Source: an uncultured Lactobacillus sp. (GTDB lineage: Bacteria > Bacillota > Bacilli > Lactobacillales > Lactobacillaceae). Taken from it: 34,530 nt of DNA. This document shows positions 24,706 through 34,443 of the stretch, piece after piece; position 1 is the stretch's first letter, and every line of letters starts with the position of its first letter. The stretch lies in NCBI GenBank assembly GCA_945971245.1, contig CAMFOZ010000004.1:1-34530 (forward strand), written 5' to 3'. The position numbers and the translations under genes are program-made. The notes beneath the pieces were generated by a model. It was not told where the DNA came from. It worked only from the letters and a program-made list of their open reading frames with translations, and ran no database searches.

Positions 24706-25628
24706 ACGATGAACAACGGTTGGTAGTCGAACTGCCGGGCTTGTCCCTGAAGAACCCCGTGATCGCCGCTAGTGGTACCTGTGGGTATGGTCGAGAAATC
24801 GCCAGTAACTATGATCTCAACCGATTGGGGTCGTTGGTGATGAAGTCGACCACCCTGCACCCGCGTTCGGGTAACCCGCGGCCCCGGGTCTGCCATACGA
24901 GTGCCGGTTGGTTAAACGCCAACGGTCTACAGAACGTCGGTGTCCAACGGGTCGTGGATGAGAAGATCCCGTGGCTGCAGGTCAACTACCCCAAGCTACC
25001 TGTGATCGCCAGTGTGGCCGGTTTCTCCAACGACGAGTACGTGGAAGTAACTGATAAGCTGACGACCGGTGGCGGGGTTAACGCCCTGGAATTGAACGTC
25101 TCCTGTCCAAACGTCAAGCACGGCGGCCTGGCGATGGGCACCGATCCAGAGACGTTGGAACAGCTGGTTAAGCAGGTCGTTGCCGCGGCCCACGGGGTGC
25201 CGGTCTATGTCAAACTGACTCCCAACGTCACCAACATTGTGCCCCTGGCCCAGGCAGCCGAACAGGGCGGGGCCAATGGGCTGGTGATGATCAACACCCT
25301 GACCGGATTGAGCATCAACCTGAAGACCCGACGGCCGGTTCTGGCCAACGTGACGGGCGGTCTGTCTGGCCCGGCCCTGAAGCCCATGGCCCTGCGGATG
25401 ATCCACCAGGTCCGGAGCATTTCCAAGATTCCAATTATCGGTGTGGGCGGAATCGAGAGTGCTGAGGATGTCCTGGAATTCATGATGGCTGGTGCCAACG
25501 CGGTTGAGGTCGGGGCCGCCAGTTTTCATGATCCACTAGCCCTGCCGAAGATTGTGGCGGAACTGCCGATGACGATGGATAAGTATGAGATTGAGAAGTT
25601 AACGGACCTATGGGAGGTAAAGTTTTGA
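24702..25628 (+). CDS. pyrD: Dihydroorotate dehydrogenase, class 1B-like
   Basis: A 308-residue FMN barrel enzyme that oxidises dihydroorotate to orotate. The catalytic cysteine is C135 in NVSCPNVKHGG, a form typical of class 1B catalytic subunits, and the FMN-binding VGGIESAEDV is near the C-terminal end. Class 1B normally works with the iron-sulfur flavoprotein PyrK and NAD+, yet no pyrK lies between pyrC and pyrF or elsewhere here. Either PyrK is encoded elsewhere or this protein uses another acceptor. It overlaps pyrC by ATGA-type coupling. Confidence 0.93.
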   Translation: MNDEQRLVVELPGLSLKNPVIAASGTCGYGREIASNYDLNRLGSLVMKSTTLHPRSGNPRPRVCHTSAGWLNANGLQNVGVQRVVDEKIPWLQVNYPKLPVIASVAGFSNDEYVEVTDKLTTGGGVNALELNVSCPNVKHGGLAMGTDPETLEQLVKQVVAAAHGVPVYVKLTPNVTNIVPLAQAAEQGGANGLVMINTLTGLSINLKTRRPVLANVTGGLSGPALKPMALRMIHQVRSISKIPIIGVGGIESAEDVLEFMMAGANAVEVGAASFHDPLALPKIVAELPMTMDKYEIEKLTDLWEVKF

Positions 25629-26356
25629 AACGCTATGTACCAATGGTCGCAATTGACGTGGCTACAAAGGAAGAAGCGGTCAAGCTGTTTGACGAGCTCG
25701 ATGTGACGCCGAAGCCGATTGTTAAAATCGGGATGGAAATGTACTACGGGCTGGGTCAGGAGATCGTTCGGGAAGCCCAGAAACGCGGCTTCAAGATCTT
25801 CCTTGACTTAAAGCTCTATGACATCCCCAACACGGTCCACCGGGCCATGGCCGCCATCGGCCGGCTCGGCATCGACTTCACCACCATCCACGCGGCAGGT
25901 GGGACCGAGATGCTGACGGCGGGTCTGGCTGGCCTAGAAGAGGGCGCTGTTCAGGCGGGGGTCCGGCCTGCTAAGCTCCTGGCAATCACCCAGCTGACCT
26001 CGATTGATGATGAAATTCTGCATGATCAACAGCATGTTGACCTTTCCCTGATCGAGTCGGTCCAGAACTATGCCCAGCTGGCGGAAAGTGTCGGTCTGGC
26101 TGGGGTGATCTGCTCGGCCCATGAACTTCCGGCAATTCGCCAGGTGACCCGGCCGGACTTTCTGTGTATCACGCCTGGCATTCGGCCATCGCTGGCGGTC
26201 CACGATGACCAGAAGCGGGTGGTGACCCCAGCTCAGGCCCGAGAACTTGGTAGCAATGGCATTGTCGTGGGGCGGCCAATCACCCAGAGTGCCGACCCAG
26301 TCGCAGCATACCAGCAGATTCAACAAGCATTTTTAGCAAATGAGGAGGAAAAATAA
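25625..26356 (+). CDS. pyrF: Orotidine 5'-phosphate decarboxylase
   Basis: A 243-residue barrel enzyme that converts OMP to UMP. The catalytic Asp-Lys-Asp array is visible as DLKLYD at 61-66. I place the start at TTG 25625, because GGGAGG (25612-25617) precedes it by seven bases and the TTGA overlaps the pyrD stop. The in-frame ATG at 25610 has no ribosome site. The resulting start MKRYVPMVAIDVA aligns with the family. Position between pyrD and pyrE is standard. Confidence 0.94.
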   Translation: MKRYVPMVAIDVATKEEAVKLFDELDVTPKPIVKIGMEMYYGLGQEIVREAQKRGFKIFLDLKLYDIPNTVHRAMAAIGRLGIDFTTIHAAGGTEMLTAGLAGLEEGAVQAGVRPAKLLAITQLTSIDDEILHDQQHVDLSLIESVQNYAQLAESVGLAGVICSAHELPAIRQVTRPDFLCITPGIRPSLAVHDDQKRVVTPAQARELGSNGIVVGRPITQSADPVAAYQQIQQAFLANEEEK

Positions 26357-26358
26357 TT

Positions 26359-27012
26359 ATGACTTATTCACAAAGAGTTGCTAAGGCATTATTAGATATT
26401 CACGCGGTTACCCTGAGCCCTGACAAACCCTACACATGGGCAAGCGGTCTGAAGTCCCCAATCTACACGGATAACCGCCTGACGATCTCCTACCCGGATG
26501 TGCGCCAAGCTATCTATAACGGGATGGAAGAACAGATCAACCTCCATTTTGCGGATGTGGACGTTATCGCCGGGACCGCGACGGCGGGGATTCCCCATGC
26601 TGCTTGGGTTGCCCAGGAGATGGGCCTGCCACTGGTATACGTACGGTCTAAGCCGAAGGACCACGGCCAGGGGCACCAGGTCGAAGGGGTGCTCAAACCC
26701 GGTCAAAAGGTCGTTGTGATCGATGACCTGATCTCCACTGGTGGTAGTGTCCTCAATGCAGTCCGGGCGATCAACAATACCGGTGCCCAGGTCATCGGCA
26801 TGGTCGCTGTCTTCACCTACCAACTCCAGGCGGCCGAACAGAACTTCTTAGCCGACGACCTGAAGTACTATGCCGTTACCGACTACACAACTTTGATTAA
26901 GGAAGCTCAGACTACCGACCAGATCAGCGCTGACCACCTGAAGTCTCTTCAGCAATGGCGTGAAGACCCCATGAAGTGGAGCAAGGAACACAGCCTTAAT
27001 GCAGTTGGCTAA
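26359..27012 (+). CDS. pyrE: Orotate phosphoribosyltransferase
   Basis: A 217-residue type I phosphoribosyltransferase joining orotate and PRPP to OMP. The PRPP-binding motif VVVIDDLISTGGS spans 118-130, and the flexible-loop lysine/histidine segment RSKPKDHGQGHQ is at about 96-107. ATG follows AGGAGG at the end of pyrF, two bases after its stop. It is the last pyr gene; a strong terminator follows. Confidence 0.96.
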   Translation: MTYSQRVAKALLDIHAVTLSPDKPYTWASGLKSPIYTDNRLTISYPDVRQAIYNGMEEQINLHFADVDVIAGTATAGIPHAAWVAQEMGLPLVYVRSKPKDHGQGHQVEGVLKPGQKVVVIDDLISTGGSVLNAVRAINNTGAQVIGMVAVFTYQLQAAEQNFLADDLKYYAVTDYTTLIKEAQTTDQISADHLKSLQQWREDPMKWSKEHSLNAVG

Positions 27013-27048
27013 TCGTCACATTCAATTGATAGATTTCCATATACAAGT

Positions 27049-27093
27049 AAACGCACCAGCACAGCTTGATTAGACTATGCTGGCGCGTTTTAC
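27049..27093 (+). terminator. Terminator of the pyr operon
   Basis: AAACGC and CCAGCA (27049-27061) pair with TGCTGG and GCGTTT (27078-27090), then further T. Confidence 0.85.
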
Positions 27094-27096
27094 ATC

Positions 27097-27141
27097 AAAA
27101 AGAAAACCCGTGCCAGGCCTCAACAGAGGTTGGCACGGGTT
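27097..27141 (-). terminator. Terminator of the cfa gene
   Basis: AACCCGTGCCA (27105-27115) pairs with TGGCACGGGTT (27131-27141). Read on the - strand it ends in a TTTTCTTTTT run, placing it 10 bases behind the cfa stop. Confidence 0.85.
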
Positions 27142-27151
27142 ATTTAGTCTA

Positions 27152-28327
27152 TTACTTAGTCATGTAGTCCCGAGTCATCGGCAGGTTCTTGCCAGAAGCA
27201 CCCTTAGTGATCAGGTATTGAATTACGTCGATGTTACCGGACTCGAATGAAGCGGCACAGGCCTGCAGGTAGAGGTCCCACATCCGGGTGAAGCGTTCAC
27301 CCATCATGTCCTGGATCTGAGCGCGGTGAGCGTTGAAGTTCGCGTCCCAGATTTCCAGGGTCCGCTGGTAGTGACGACGCAGTATTTCGATATCGGCAAT
27401 CTGCATGTGGTTCTCTTCGATGTGTTGAACCATTTCAACCAGGCCGGGAACGTAGCCGCCAGGGAAGATGTACTTGTTGATCCAGCCGTTGTAGGCCCCG
27501 CCCTGTTGCCGGGTGATTCCGTGGATCAGTGCTACCCCGTCATCGGTGAGGTAGCGTTGGATATCCTTGAAGTAGAGGCCGAGGTTTTCCTTGCCGACGT
27601 GTTCGAACATCCCCACAGAGGTGATGTAGTCCCACTTTTGGTCACCGAGTTCCCGGTAGTCGACCAGCTTAACTTCGGCAACGTCTTCCAGACCATCCTT
27701 CTTGATCTGTTCTTGGACGAAGCGGTATTGTTCCTCACTCAGGGTAACCCCAGTGACCTTCAAGCCGTATTCCTTGGCCGCCGTCAACATCAAGGTTCCC
27801 CAGCCACAACCAATGTCCAGGAAGGTCTTGCCTGGCTTTGGATTGAGCTTCTTTAGGATGTGTTGAACCTTATCTTCCTGAGCCTTGGTCAGATCGTCAT
27901 GGTTGTCACCAGTGAAGTAGGCACAGGAGTAGGTCATCGTGTCGTCGAGCCAGAGCTTGTAGAAGTCGTTCCCGACATCGTAGTGGCTCTGCACATCGGT
28001 TTCACTTTCCTTTTCGGAGTGACCTTGCTTCGGCAGAAACTTACGGAACTTGGAGTTACGCATGAAACTACCGGCACTCTCATAGGCGGATTCAATCAAT
28101 TTTTGGATGCTACCCTGGATTTCGATCTTACCATCCATGTAGGCTTCCCCAAGTGCGATTGAGGCGTTCTTCGTAATGTCACGAATCGGGATCTTCTCCT
28201 TGAACGTGATGGTAACCTCGGGTTCGCCGTCACCGTAAACAACGCTCGAGCCATCCCAGAAGATGATCTTGACCGGGATGTTGAACGAGTGGCTTAACAG
28301 TGACTTGTAGAACGTCTTTTCTAACAT
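27152..28327 (-). CDS. cfa: Cyclopropane-fatty-acyl-phospholipid synthase
   Basis: A 391-residue SAM-dependent enzyme that converts cis-unsaturated acyl chains of membrane phospholipids to cyclopropane forms, giving lactobacilli their lactobacillic acid and acid tolerance. [10 protein letters not shown] is at 114-123 and the SAM motif LDIGCGWG at 170-177. ATG 28327 follows AAAGAAGG; a TTG at 28348 is less likely. It has its own promoter with an extended -10 and converges on pyrE, so it is independent of the pyr genes. Confidence 0.95.
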   Translation of the reverse strand: MLEKTFYKSLLSHSFNIPVKIIFWDGSSVVYGDGEPEVTITFKEKIPIRDITKNASIALGEAYMDGKIEIQGSIQKLIESAYESAGSFMRNSKFRKFLPKQGHSEKESETDVQSHYDVGNDFYKLWLDDTMTYSCAYFTGDNHDDLTKAQEDKVQHILKKLNPKPGKTFLDIGCGWGTLMLTAAKEYGLKVTGVTLSEEQYRFVQEQIKKDGLEDVAEVKLVDYRELGDQKWDYITSVGMFEHVGKENLGLYFKDIQRYLTDDGVALIHGITRQQGGAYNGWINKYIFPGGYVPGLVEMVQHIEENHMQIADIEILRRHYQRTLEIWDANFNAHRAQIQDMMGERFTRMWDLYLQACAASFESGNIDVIQYLITKGASGKNLPMTRDYMTK

Positions 28328-28359
28328 TAAAGCATCCTTCTTTCTCAAATAATGTCACT

Positions 28360-28368
28360 ATTATAACA
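28360..28368 (-). promoter_or_regulatory. cfa promoter (extended -10)
   Basis: On the - strand, TGTTATAAT gives a TGn extended -10 with perfect TATAAT (28360-28365). The -35 region is poor (TTACGA). Confidence 0.55.
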
Positions 28369-28483
28369 CTCAACTTTTAGGGTCGTAACTAAATGGAACA
28401 ACCAGACCAAAACGTTGCTGAAATTACCCCTTTAGGATTAAAATTGAATAAGTTTATTAGATTTTTGAAGGGTGATGATTAAT

Positions 28484-29542
28484 GTGACTGATGCCTGGCA
28501 TCGCTTCATCAAGAATGTGGAGCTACGCCGCTTTGTGGTCCTATTGTTAATCGTGTTTGCGCTGTGGATGATGCGGTCGATGATGAACATGATCTTGTTC
28601 ACCTTTATTTTGACCTTCATCGTGGTGAGCTGGGTCCACTTTGTTCAGCGATGGCTACCGCACTTCTCGACCAAACTGCTGGTGATCCTGACTTATCTGG
28701 TCCTCCTGATGCTCCTGTACTTTGGGATAACCAGGTATCTGCCCGTGCTGGTGCATCAGGTGGTCAAGCTGGTCAACTCGGTGCTTAAATTCTACAGTAG
28801 CCGGGACGCGACGAACCTCTACCACTACATTAACCAGTACGTCAGCTGGTCGACAATTATGGCGCAGGTGCGGCACGGGGTCAGCTTTGCCATCAGTGCG
28901 CTGACCAGTATCGGGGCCATCACGGTGACCTTCTTCCTGTCCTTTATCCTGAGCTTCTTCTTTGCCCTGGATCTGCAGGAGACGGCCACCTTTTCGAAGC
29001 TCTTCTTGAACAGCACCTTTGGCTGGTTCTTCCAGGATCTGGCCTATTTCGGTAAGAAGTTCGTGAATACCTTCGGGGTGGTCTTGGAAGCCCAATTCTT
29101 CATCGCCATCTGTAACACCGCCATTACTACGGTCTGCCTGCTGTTCATGAAGATGCCGCAGATCCTGGCCCTGGCCCTGGTCGTCTTTGTCTTCAGCCTG
29201 GTTCCGGTAGCCGGGGTAATTATCTCGACAATCCCCCTCAGCCTGGTGGCCTACTCGGTCGGTGGGATTCGTGACGTCATCTACATTATCATCATGGTGA
29301 TCGTTATTCACGCCCTGGAAGCCTATGTCCTCAACCCGAAGTTCATGTCGAGCCAGACCGACCTGCCGATCTTCTATACCTTCATCGTCCTCCTGGTCGG
29401 TGAGCATTTCTGGGGGACTTGGGGTCTGATTGTCGGAGTCCCGATCTTTACCTTCCTATTAGATATCCTAGGGGTAAAGTCAATTCACCAGGGGCCGCAA
29501 CTACGGCGGCGCACTGCTGCCAATTCTGGCGGTGAAAAATAA
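28484..29542 (+). CDS. AI-2E family membrane transporter (PerM/YdiK-like)
   Basis: A polytopic membrane protein of about 352 residues from the AI-2 exporter (AI-2E, formerly UPF0118) superfamily. Pairs of hydrophobic helices at the N-terminus, a central amphipathic loop (about 85-130) and closely spaced C-terminal helices match the family, as does the late motif LNPKFMSSQTDLP. Members export AI-2 or act as Na+/H+ antiporters, so the family name does not fix the substrate. I favour GTG 28484 because the AAGGG site (28468-28472) is too close to the ATG at 28475; the latter remains possible. A TTGCTG/TAAAAT pair (28415-28444, 18-base gap) may be its promoter. Divergent from cfa. Confidence 0.85.
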   Translation: MTDAWHRFIKNVELRRFVVLLLIVFALWMMRSMMNMILFTFILTFIVVSWVHFVQRWLPHFSTKLLVILTYLVLLMLLYFGITRYLPVLVHQVVKLVNSVLKFYSSRDATNLYHYINQYVSWSTIMAQVRHGVSFAISALTSIGAITVTFFLSFILSFFFALDLQETATFSKLFLNSTFGWFFQDLAYFGKKFVNTFGVVLEAQFFIAICNTAITTVCLLFMKMPQILALALVVFVFSLVPVAGVIISTIPLSLVAYSVGGIRDVIYIIIMVIVIHALEAYVLNPKFMSSQTDLPIFYTFIVLLVGEHFWGTWGLIVGVPIFTFLLDILGVKSIHQGPQLRRRTAANSGGEK

Positions 29543-29553
29543 AATTCGGAAAT
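29541..29553 (-). promoter_or_regulatory. PurBox-like site upstream of fhs
   Basis: On the - strand ATTTCCGAATTTT matches the lactococcal PurBox AWWWCCGAACWWT with one mismatch. It lies just upstream of the fhs -35 box and overlaps the stop of the preceding gene. Confidence 0.5.
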
Positions 29554-29558
29554 TACCC

Positions 29559-29587
29559 TTTACTTATCACTGAGATTACAGTATCTT
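29559..29587 (+). promoter_or_regulatory. Candidate fhs promoter
   Basis: TTTACT (29559-29564), 17 bases, TATCTT (29582-29587). The -10 is identical to that of purE. Confidence 0.5.
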
Positions 29588-29624
29588 AATGATATATCCT
29601 TATATTAAATAGTATTTTACAATT

Positions 29625-29637
29625 TTTGTTCGTATTT
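29625..29637 (-). promoter_or_regulatory. Second PurBox-like site before fhs
   Basis: On the - strand AAATACGAACAAA has the CGAAC core in an A/T setting. It is in the transcribed leader, 18 bases before the fhs start. Confidence 0.4.
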
Positions 29638-29654
29638 CAAGGAGGAAGCCAACG

Positions 29655-31316
29655 ATGATGACTGATATTGAAATTGCCGATCGCGCGGAAATGAAACCGA
29701 TCAAGGAAATTGCTGCCCAGATTGGCCTGGGTGAGGATGACATCGAACAGTACGGCAAGTACAAGGCGAAGATCACGCTGCCGGTCAAGGCCCACCCAGA
29801 TAAGAAGCACAAGCTGGTCCTGGTAACGTCAATCAACCCGACCCCAGCCGGTGAAGGGAAGTCAACGGTCCTGGTGGGACTCGGTGACGCCATGAACCAG
29901 CTGGGCCATCAGACCATCATCGCAATGCGGGAACCATCGATGGGCCCCGTCTTTGGGATCAAGGGGGGTGCCACTGGTGGTGGTTACAGCCAAGTAGTTC
30001 CAATGGAAGACATTAACCTCCACTTCACCGGTGACCTCCATGCCCTGACCAGCGCCAATAACACCCTGGCGGCCCTGGTGGATAACTACATCATGCGGGG
30101 GAACGAACTGGGACTTGACCCTCGTCGGATCATTTGGAAGCGGGTCGAGGACGTTAACGACCGGGCCCTGCGGAATGTCGTTACGGGCTTGGGCGGCATC
30201 ATGCAGGGAGTCCCACGCCAGACCGGCTTTGACATCACGGCGGCCTCAGAACTGATGGCTATCCTGTGCCTGTCCACTGACCTGATGGACCTGAAGAAGC
30301 GGGTGGGCCGGATCGTGGTCGGCTATACCTACGACAAGCAGCCGGTCACGGTGGCTCAACTCCACTTTGCCGACGCCATTACCATCCTGCTCAAGGATGC
30401 CATCAAACCGAACCTCGTCCAGACCCTGGACCACACCCCAACAATCATTCACGGTGGCCCATTTGCCAACATCGCCCACGGTTGCAACAGTGTCCTGGCT
30501 ACTAAGACCGCTCTGCAACTGGCCGATTACACCGTCACTGAAGCCGGCTTCGGTGCCGACCTGGGGGCTGAGAAGTTTATGGACATCAAGGAACGGGTCT
30601 TGGGTAAGAATCCTGACGCCGTGGTAATCGTTGCTACGGTCCGGGCGCTTGAATACAACGGGGGCGCCAAGCTGGCTGACCTGAAGGAAGAACACCTGCC
30701 AGAATTAAAGGCGGGATTAGCCAACCTGAACCGCCACATCAAGAACATGCAGCGGTATGGGGTGCCATTGGTTGTCGCCATCAATCACTTTGTAAGTGAC
30801 ACGGCTGCCGAAATCAAGATGATCGAAGACAACTGCCGGCAACTCGGGGTTAACGTGGTTACGGCCGACGCCTGGGCTAAGGGTGGCGCCGGTACCCAAG
30901 ACCTGGCCAAGGAGGTTGTCCGGCTGACTGAACAGGACAGCGACTTCCACGAGCTTTACAGCCTCGACGCCACACCAGAGGAGAAGGTTACGACCATCGC
31001 CACTAAGATCTATGGTGCCAAGAAGGTGGAATTCAGTCGGAAGGCCCAACGCCAACTCAAGCAGTTTAGTGAACTGGGCTGGGACAAGCTGCCGGTCTGC
31101 ATCGCCAAGACCCAGTATTCCTTTACCGATGATAAGAATCTGCTAGGGGCCCCAGAAGACTTTACCTTCCACATTCGGGAATTTGTCCCGAAGCTCGGTG
31201 CTGGCTTCATTGTAGCCCTGTCCGGTAACATGATGACCATGCCGGGCCTGTCAAAGGTCCCAGCTGCCGTTAACATGACGATTGATGCAGACGGTAAGAT
31301 CACCGGATTGTTCTAG
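29655..31316 (+). CDS. fhs: Formate-tetrahydrofolate ligase
   Basis: A 553-residue ATP-dependent ligase that makes 10-formyl-tetrahydrofolate, the one-carbon donor for purine rings and initiator tRNA. The nucleotide loop [11 protein letters not shown] is at 61-71, and full family length is reached, ending GKITGLF. ATG follows AAGGAGG; the second ATG, one codon on, is an alternative. It precedes purEKB, and PurBox-like sequences upstream suggest joint control with purine synthesis. It ends at its own terminator. Confidence 0.97.
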   Translation: MMTDIEIADRAEMKPIKEIAAQIGLGEDDIEQYGKYKAKITLPVKAHPDKKHKLVLVTSINPTPAGEGKSTVLVGLGDAMNQLGHQTIIAMREPSMGPVFGIKGGATGGGYSQVVPMEDINLHFTGDLHALTSANNTLAALVDNYIMRGNELGLDPRRIIWKRVEDVNDRALRNVVTGLGGIMQGVPRQTGFDITAASELMAILCLSTDLMDLKKRVGRIVVGYTYDKQPVTVAQLHFADAITILLKDAIKPNLVQTLDHTPTIIHGGPFANIAHGCNSVLATKTALQLADYTVTEAGFGADLGAEKFMDIKERVLGKNPDAVVIVATVRALEYNGGAKLADLKEEHLPELKAGLANLNRHIKNMQRYGVPLVVAINHFVSDTAAEIKMIEDNCRQLGVNVVTADAWAKGGAGTQDLAKEVVRLTEQDSDFHELYSLDATPEEKVTTIATKIYGAKKVEFSRKAQRQLKQFSELGWDKLPVCIAKTQYSFTDDKNLLGAPEDFTFHIREFVPKLGAGFIVALSGNMMTMPGLSKVPAAVNMTIDADGKITGLF

Positions 31317-31325
31317 ATTTAACTT

Positions 31326-31359
31326 AAAAGAGGAGCAAAAGACCGCTCCTTTTTATTTT
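31326..31359 (+). terminator. Terminator after fhs
   Basis: AGGAGC (31331-31336) pairs with GCTCCT (31345-31350), extended by A/T pairs, then TTTTATTTT. Confidence 0.8.
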
Positions 31360-31369
31360 GCTTGCAATT

Positions 31370-31410
31370 AATACGAACAATATATAATTAAATACTAAAA
31401 AAGTTCGATA
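31370..31410. promoter_or_regulatory. Inverted pair of PurBoxes upstream of purE
   Basis: CGAAC (31374-31378) on the + strand and its inverse GTTCG (31403-31407) sit in A/T-rich flanks, 24 bases apart. They lie just upstream of the purE -35 box. Paired inverted CGAA motifs are the known PurR target in Bacillus, where PRPP relieves binding. Confidence 0.65.
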
Positions 31411-31416
31411 AATCTA

Positions 31417-31445
31417 TTGAAGTTGAATGCCGGCTTTGTTATCTT
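31417..31445 (+). promoter_or_regulatory. purE promoter
   Basis: TTGAAG (31417-31422), 17 bases, TATCTT (31440-31445). Confidence 0.55.
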
Positions 31446-31472
31446 TAAAGCAGATTTAAGGAGGAATCAAAG

Positions 31473-31958
31473 ATGAGTCAGATTAGTGTGGTAATGGGTA
31501 GTAAGTCCGACTGGCCAACCGTTAAGGAGGCCTGTCAGATCCTCGATCAATTTGGTGTTGATTATAATAAGAACGTCATTTCCGCTCACCGGATGCCGGA
31601 CGAAATGTTCGCCTTTGCGAAGGGGGCCGTGGCCAATGGCACCAAGGTAATCATTGCCTGTGCCGGTGGAGCTGCCCACCTGCCGGGGATGATTGCCGCC
31701 AATACCCCCCTGCCGATTATCGGGATTCCGGGGCAGACCCGAGCTCTTGGTGGTATGGACTCCCTTTTGTCGATTGTTCAGATGCCAGCCGGAATCCCGG
31801 TCGCTACGACTGCCATCGGCGTTGCAGGCGCTAAGAACGCGGCATTGCTAGCTTTGCAAATTCTCGGGATCACCGACCAGCAGATCCAGGACCAGATCGT
31901 TGCCTACCGGAAGCAGATGCACGACCAGGCGGCAGAAAGCGGGGCGCACCTTGACTAA
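31473..31958 (+). CDS. purE: 5-(carboxyamino)imidazole ribonucleotide mutase, PurE
   Basis: A 161-residue class I PurE, which turns N5-CAIR into CAIR in purine synthesis. The substrate loop GSKSDWPT is at 10-17, SAHRMPDEMF follows, and AGGAAHLPGM lies in the middle. The presence of purK directly downstream fits the class I mutase rather than a direct carboxylase. ATG follows AAGGAGG. Controlled probably by PurR through the boxes upstream. Confidence 0.96.
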   Translation: MSQISVVMGSKSDWPTVKEACQILDQFGVDYNKNVISAHRMPDEMFAFAKGAVANGTKVIIACAGGAAHLPGMIAANTPLPIIGIPGQTRALGGMDSLLSIVQMPAGIPVATTAIGVAGAKNAALLALQILGITDQQIQDQIVAYRKQMHDQAAESGAHLD

Positions 31959-33075
31959 GATGATTCAACAGGGCCAAACGATTGGCATTATCGGCGGTGG
32001 CCAGCTCGGCCAGATGATGGCCCTCGATGCTAAGCAGACCGGAATGAAGGTCATTGTCCTTGACCCGACTCCTGCTTGTCCAGCCGGTCAGGTGGCTGAC
32101 GACCAGATTATTGCTCCCTACGCCGACGTCAAGGCAATCACCGAATTAGCCCGGCGCGCGGATGTCCTGACGTATGAGTTTGAAAACGTCGATCTCAATG
32201 CCTTGGAAGACGTGGCAGACAAGGTCTATGTTCCCCAGGGGACGCACCTTCTCTATACAACTAAGAACCGGATCCGCGAGAAGACCTTCCTCCGTAATGC
32301 CGGTCTGCAGACGGCCCCCTTCATGGCGGTCAAGGATGCGGCTGACTTGAAGAAGGCTGTCGCTAAGATTGGCTACCCGAGTGTCCTTAAGACCTGCGAG
32401 GGTGGCTATGACGGTCATGGCCAGGAGGTCCTGCACAGTGATGCCGACCTGGCGAAGTGTGCGGGGATCCTCTCGACGAAGGACGCGATCCTTGAGGGCT
32501 GGGTCCCGTTTAAGCTCGAGTGCTCCGTAATGGTGGCCCGCAACGAAAATGGCGAGGTGACGGTCTTCCCGGTTTCTGAGAATATTCACCATAACGAGAT
32601 CCTCCACCTCAGCATCGTGCCGGCCCGGATCAGTCCGGAACTGCAGAAGAAGGCTCAGCAGATGGCAATTAAGATTGCCCATGCCATAGACCTGCGTGGA
32701 ATCCTCGGGGTCGAGATGTTTGTTACCGCGGATGGGCAGATCTACATCAACGAATTAGCACCGCGGCCGCATAACTCAGGCCACTACTCGATCGAGGCCT
32801 GCAACTTCTCCCAGTTTGCGATTCATAACCGGGCAATCTGTAACTGGCCATTGCCACAGATTAAGCTCCTCCAGCCGGTCGTGATGGTCAACGTTCTCGG
32901 TCAGCACGTCGCCGGTGTCCGCCGGCAGATCGCCAAGAAACCTAACTGGCATTTCCACGACTACGGGAAGGCAGAGGTTCGTCACAACCGTAAAATGGGA
33001 CACGTTACCATCCTGACTGATGATATCGACGCCACTCTGGAAGAAATTGACAATACTGGGATCTGGCAGGAATAA
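31951..33075 (+). CDS. purK: N5-carboxyaminoimidazole ribonucleotide synthase, PurK
   Basis: An ATP-grasp enzyme of about 374 residues that makes N5-CAIR from AIR, bicarbonate and ATP, feeding PurE. The N-terminal GIIGGGQLGQMM is the family signature; the ATP-grasp core has YPSVLKTCEGGYDGHGQ and ends with INELAPRPHNSGHYS. Start is uncertain: TTG 31951 has GGGGCG just upstream and overlaps the purE stop by eight bases, while ATG 31960 begins one base after it but is poorly spaced. Either way translation is coupled to purE. Confidence 0.95.
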   Translation: MTKMIQQGQTIGIIGGGQLGQMMALDAKQTGMKVIVLDPTPACPAGQVADDQIIAPYADVKAITELARRADVLTYEFENVDLNALEDVADKVYVPQGTHLLYTTKNRIREKTFLRNAGLQTAPFMAVKDAADLKKAVAKIGYPSVLKTCEGGYDGHGQEVLHSDADLAKCAGILSTKDAILEGWVPFKLECSVMVARNENGEVTVFPVSENIHHNEILHLSIVPARISPELQKKAQQMAIKIAHAIDLRGILGVEMFVTADGQIYINELAPRPHNSGHYSIEACNFSQFAIHNRAICNWPLPQIKLLQPVVMVNVLGQHVAGVRRQIAKKPNWHFHDYGKAEVRHNRKMGHVTILTDDIDATLEEIDNTGIWQE

Positions 33076-33083
33076 AGTTCGCC

Positions 33084-33113
33084 TTTACGCCGAATGGTAA
33101 CCTGTGCGATAAT
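33084..33113 (+). promoter_or_regulatory. Candidate internal promoter before purB
   Basis: TTTACG (33084-33089), 18 bases, GATAAT (33108-33113) with an upstream TG (extended -10). purB may therefore be expressed without purEK, which suits its second role in AMP formation. Confidence 0.45.
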
Positions 33114-33147
33114 GATGGAGAATAAGAATAGAGAGGATTTTTAACTG

Positions 33148-34443
33148 ATGATTGATCGTTACACAAGTCCGGAGATAAAGAAGATTTGGAGCCTGGAAAC
33201 TCAGTACCAGTGCTGGCTGGAAGTCGAAATTGCGGCCGACGAAGCCTGGAGCAAGCTGGGCCACATTCCGGCGGCTGACGTTGAGAAGATCAAGAAAAAC
33301 GCTAAGTTCAGTGTGGAGGGGATTGCCGAGATTGAGGCCGTTACCCACCACGATGTGATTGCCTTTACCCGGGATGTCTCCAAGTCCCTCGGCCCTGAGC
33401 GGAAGTGGGTTCACTACGGCATGACCAGTACCGACGTGGTTGATACTGCTCAAGGACTGCGCTTGAAAAAGGCGAACGATATCATCCGCCAGGACATCGA
33501 TAACTTCATGGATGTGCTGAAGGAGATGGCCGAAAAGTACAAGTACACCGTCTGCATGGGTCGGACCCACGGGGTGCACGCGGAACCAACGACCTTTGGG
33601 CTGAAGGCGGCTCGCTGGTACTCCGAGATGAAGCGGAACAAGGAACGATTTGAACACGCCGCCCGCGGGGTTGAAGCCGGGAAGATCTCCGGTGCGGTCG
33701 GTACCTTCGCGGAAATCGATCCTTTCGTTGAAAAGTACGTTTGCGACAAGCTCGGTCTGCGGGCCCAGGAGATCTCAACCCAGGTCCTGCCGCGTGACCT
33801 GCACGCCGAATACATCGCCACGATTGCCCTGATCGGGACCAGCATGGAAGAGATGGCCACCGAGATTCGTTCCCTCCAACGGACCGAAATCCACGAGGTC
33901 GAGGAACACTTCGCCAAGGGGCAAAAGGGCTCTTCCGCCATGCCACACAAGCGGAACCCGATCGGCTCAGAGAACATCTGCGGCTGTGCCCGGGTTCTGC
34001 GGGGTTACATGACGCCAGCCTACGAGGACGTTTCCCTCTGGCATGAACGGGACATCTCCCATTCCAGTGCCGAACGAATGATCCTGCCTGACGCTACCTC
34101 ACTGATCGACTACATGCTGCGGCGCTTTGGTCGGATCCTGAAGAACCTCGACGTCTTCCCAGAGACGATGAAGAAGAACATGGACAAGACCCTGGGCCTG
34201 ATCTACTCCGGCCGGGTTTTGCTCAAGCTAGTTAACTCCGGGATGTCCCGGGAGTCTGCCTACGACCTGATCCAGCCATACACCGCCAAGTGCTGGGCTG
34301 AACAGATCCCATTCCGGCCACTCCTGGAGGCGGACCCAACGATCCAAAAGCAGCTGACCAAGCAAGACCTTGATGATGCCTTTGATTACCACTGGCACCT
34401 CCGTCACGTCGACGATATTTACAAGCGGATTGGCTTGGACTAA
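33148..34443 (+). CDS. purB: Adenylosuccinate lyase
   Basis: A 431-residue fumarase/aspartase-superfamily lyase that acts twice: on SAICAR in IMP synthesis and on adenylosuccinate in AMP synthesis. The signature loop SSAMPHKRN is at 262-270 with the catalytic serine, and [10 protein letters not shown] carries H141. Length is normal. ATG follows AGAGAGGA. The gap after purK is 72 bases and holds a possible promoter. In related lactobacilli purC and the other pur genes commonly follow; only 87 non-coding bases remain here, so this cannot be tested. Confidence 0.97.
   Translation: MIDRYTSPEIKKIWSLETQYQCWLEVEIAADEAWSKLGHIPAADVEKIKKNAKFSVEGIAEIEAVTHHDVIAFTRDVSKSLGPERKWVHYGMTSTDVVDTAQGLRLKKANDIIRQDIDNFMDVLKEMAEKYKYTVCMGRTHGVHAEPTTFGLKAARWYSEMKRNKERFEHAARGVEAGKISGAVGTFAEIDPFVEKYVCDKLGLRAQEISTQVLPRDLHAEYIATIALIGTSMEEMATEIRSLQRTEIHEVEEHFAKGQKGSSAMPHKRNPIGSENICGCARVLRGYMTPAYEDVSLWHERDISHSSAERMILPDATSLIDYMLRRFGRILKNLDVFPETMKKNMDKTLGLIYSGRVLLKLVNSGMSRESAYDLIQPYTAKCWAEQIPFRPLLEADPTIQKQLTKQDLDDAFDYHWHLRHVDDIYKRIGLD

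Noticed and set aside
28655-29407. - strand open frame (250 codons) opposite the AI-2E transporter
   Set aside because: Very D/E/Q/H-rich reading opposite a hydrophobic membrane protein, a classic artefact.
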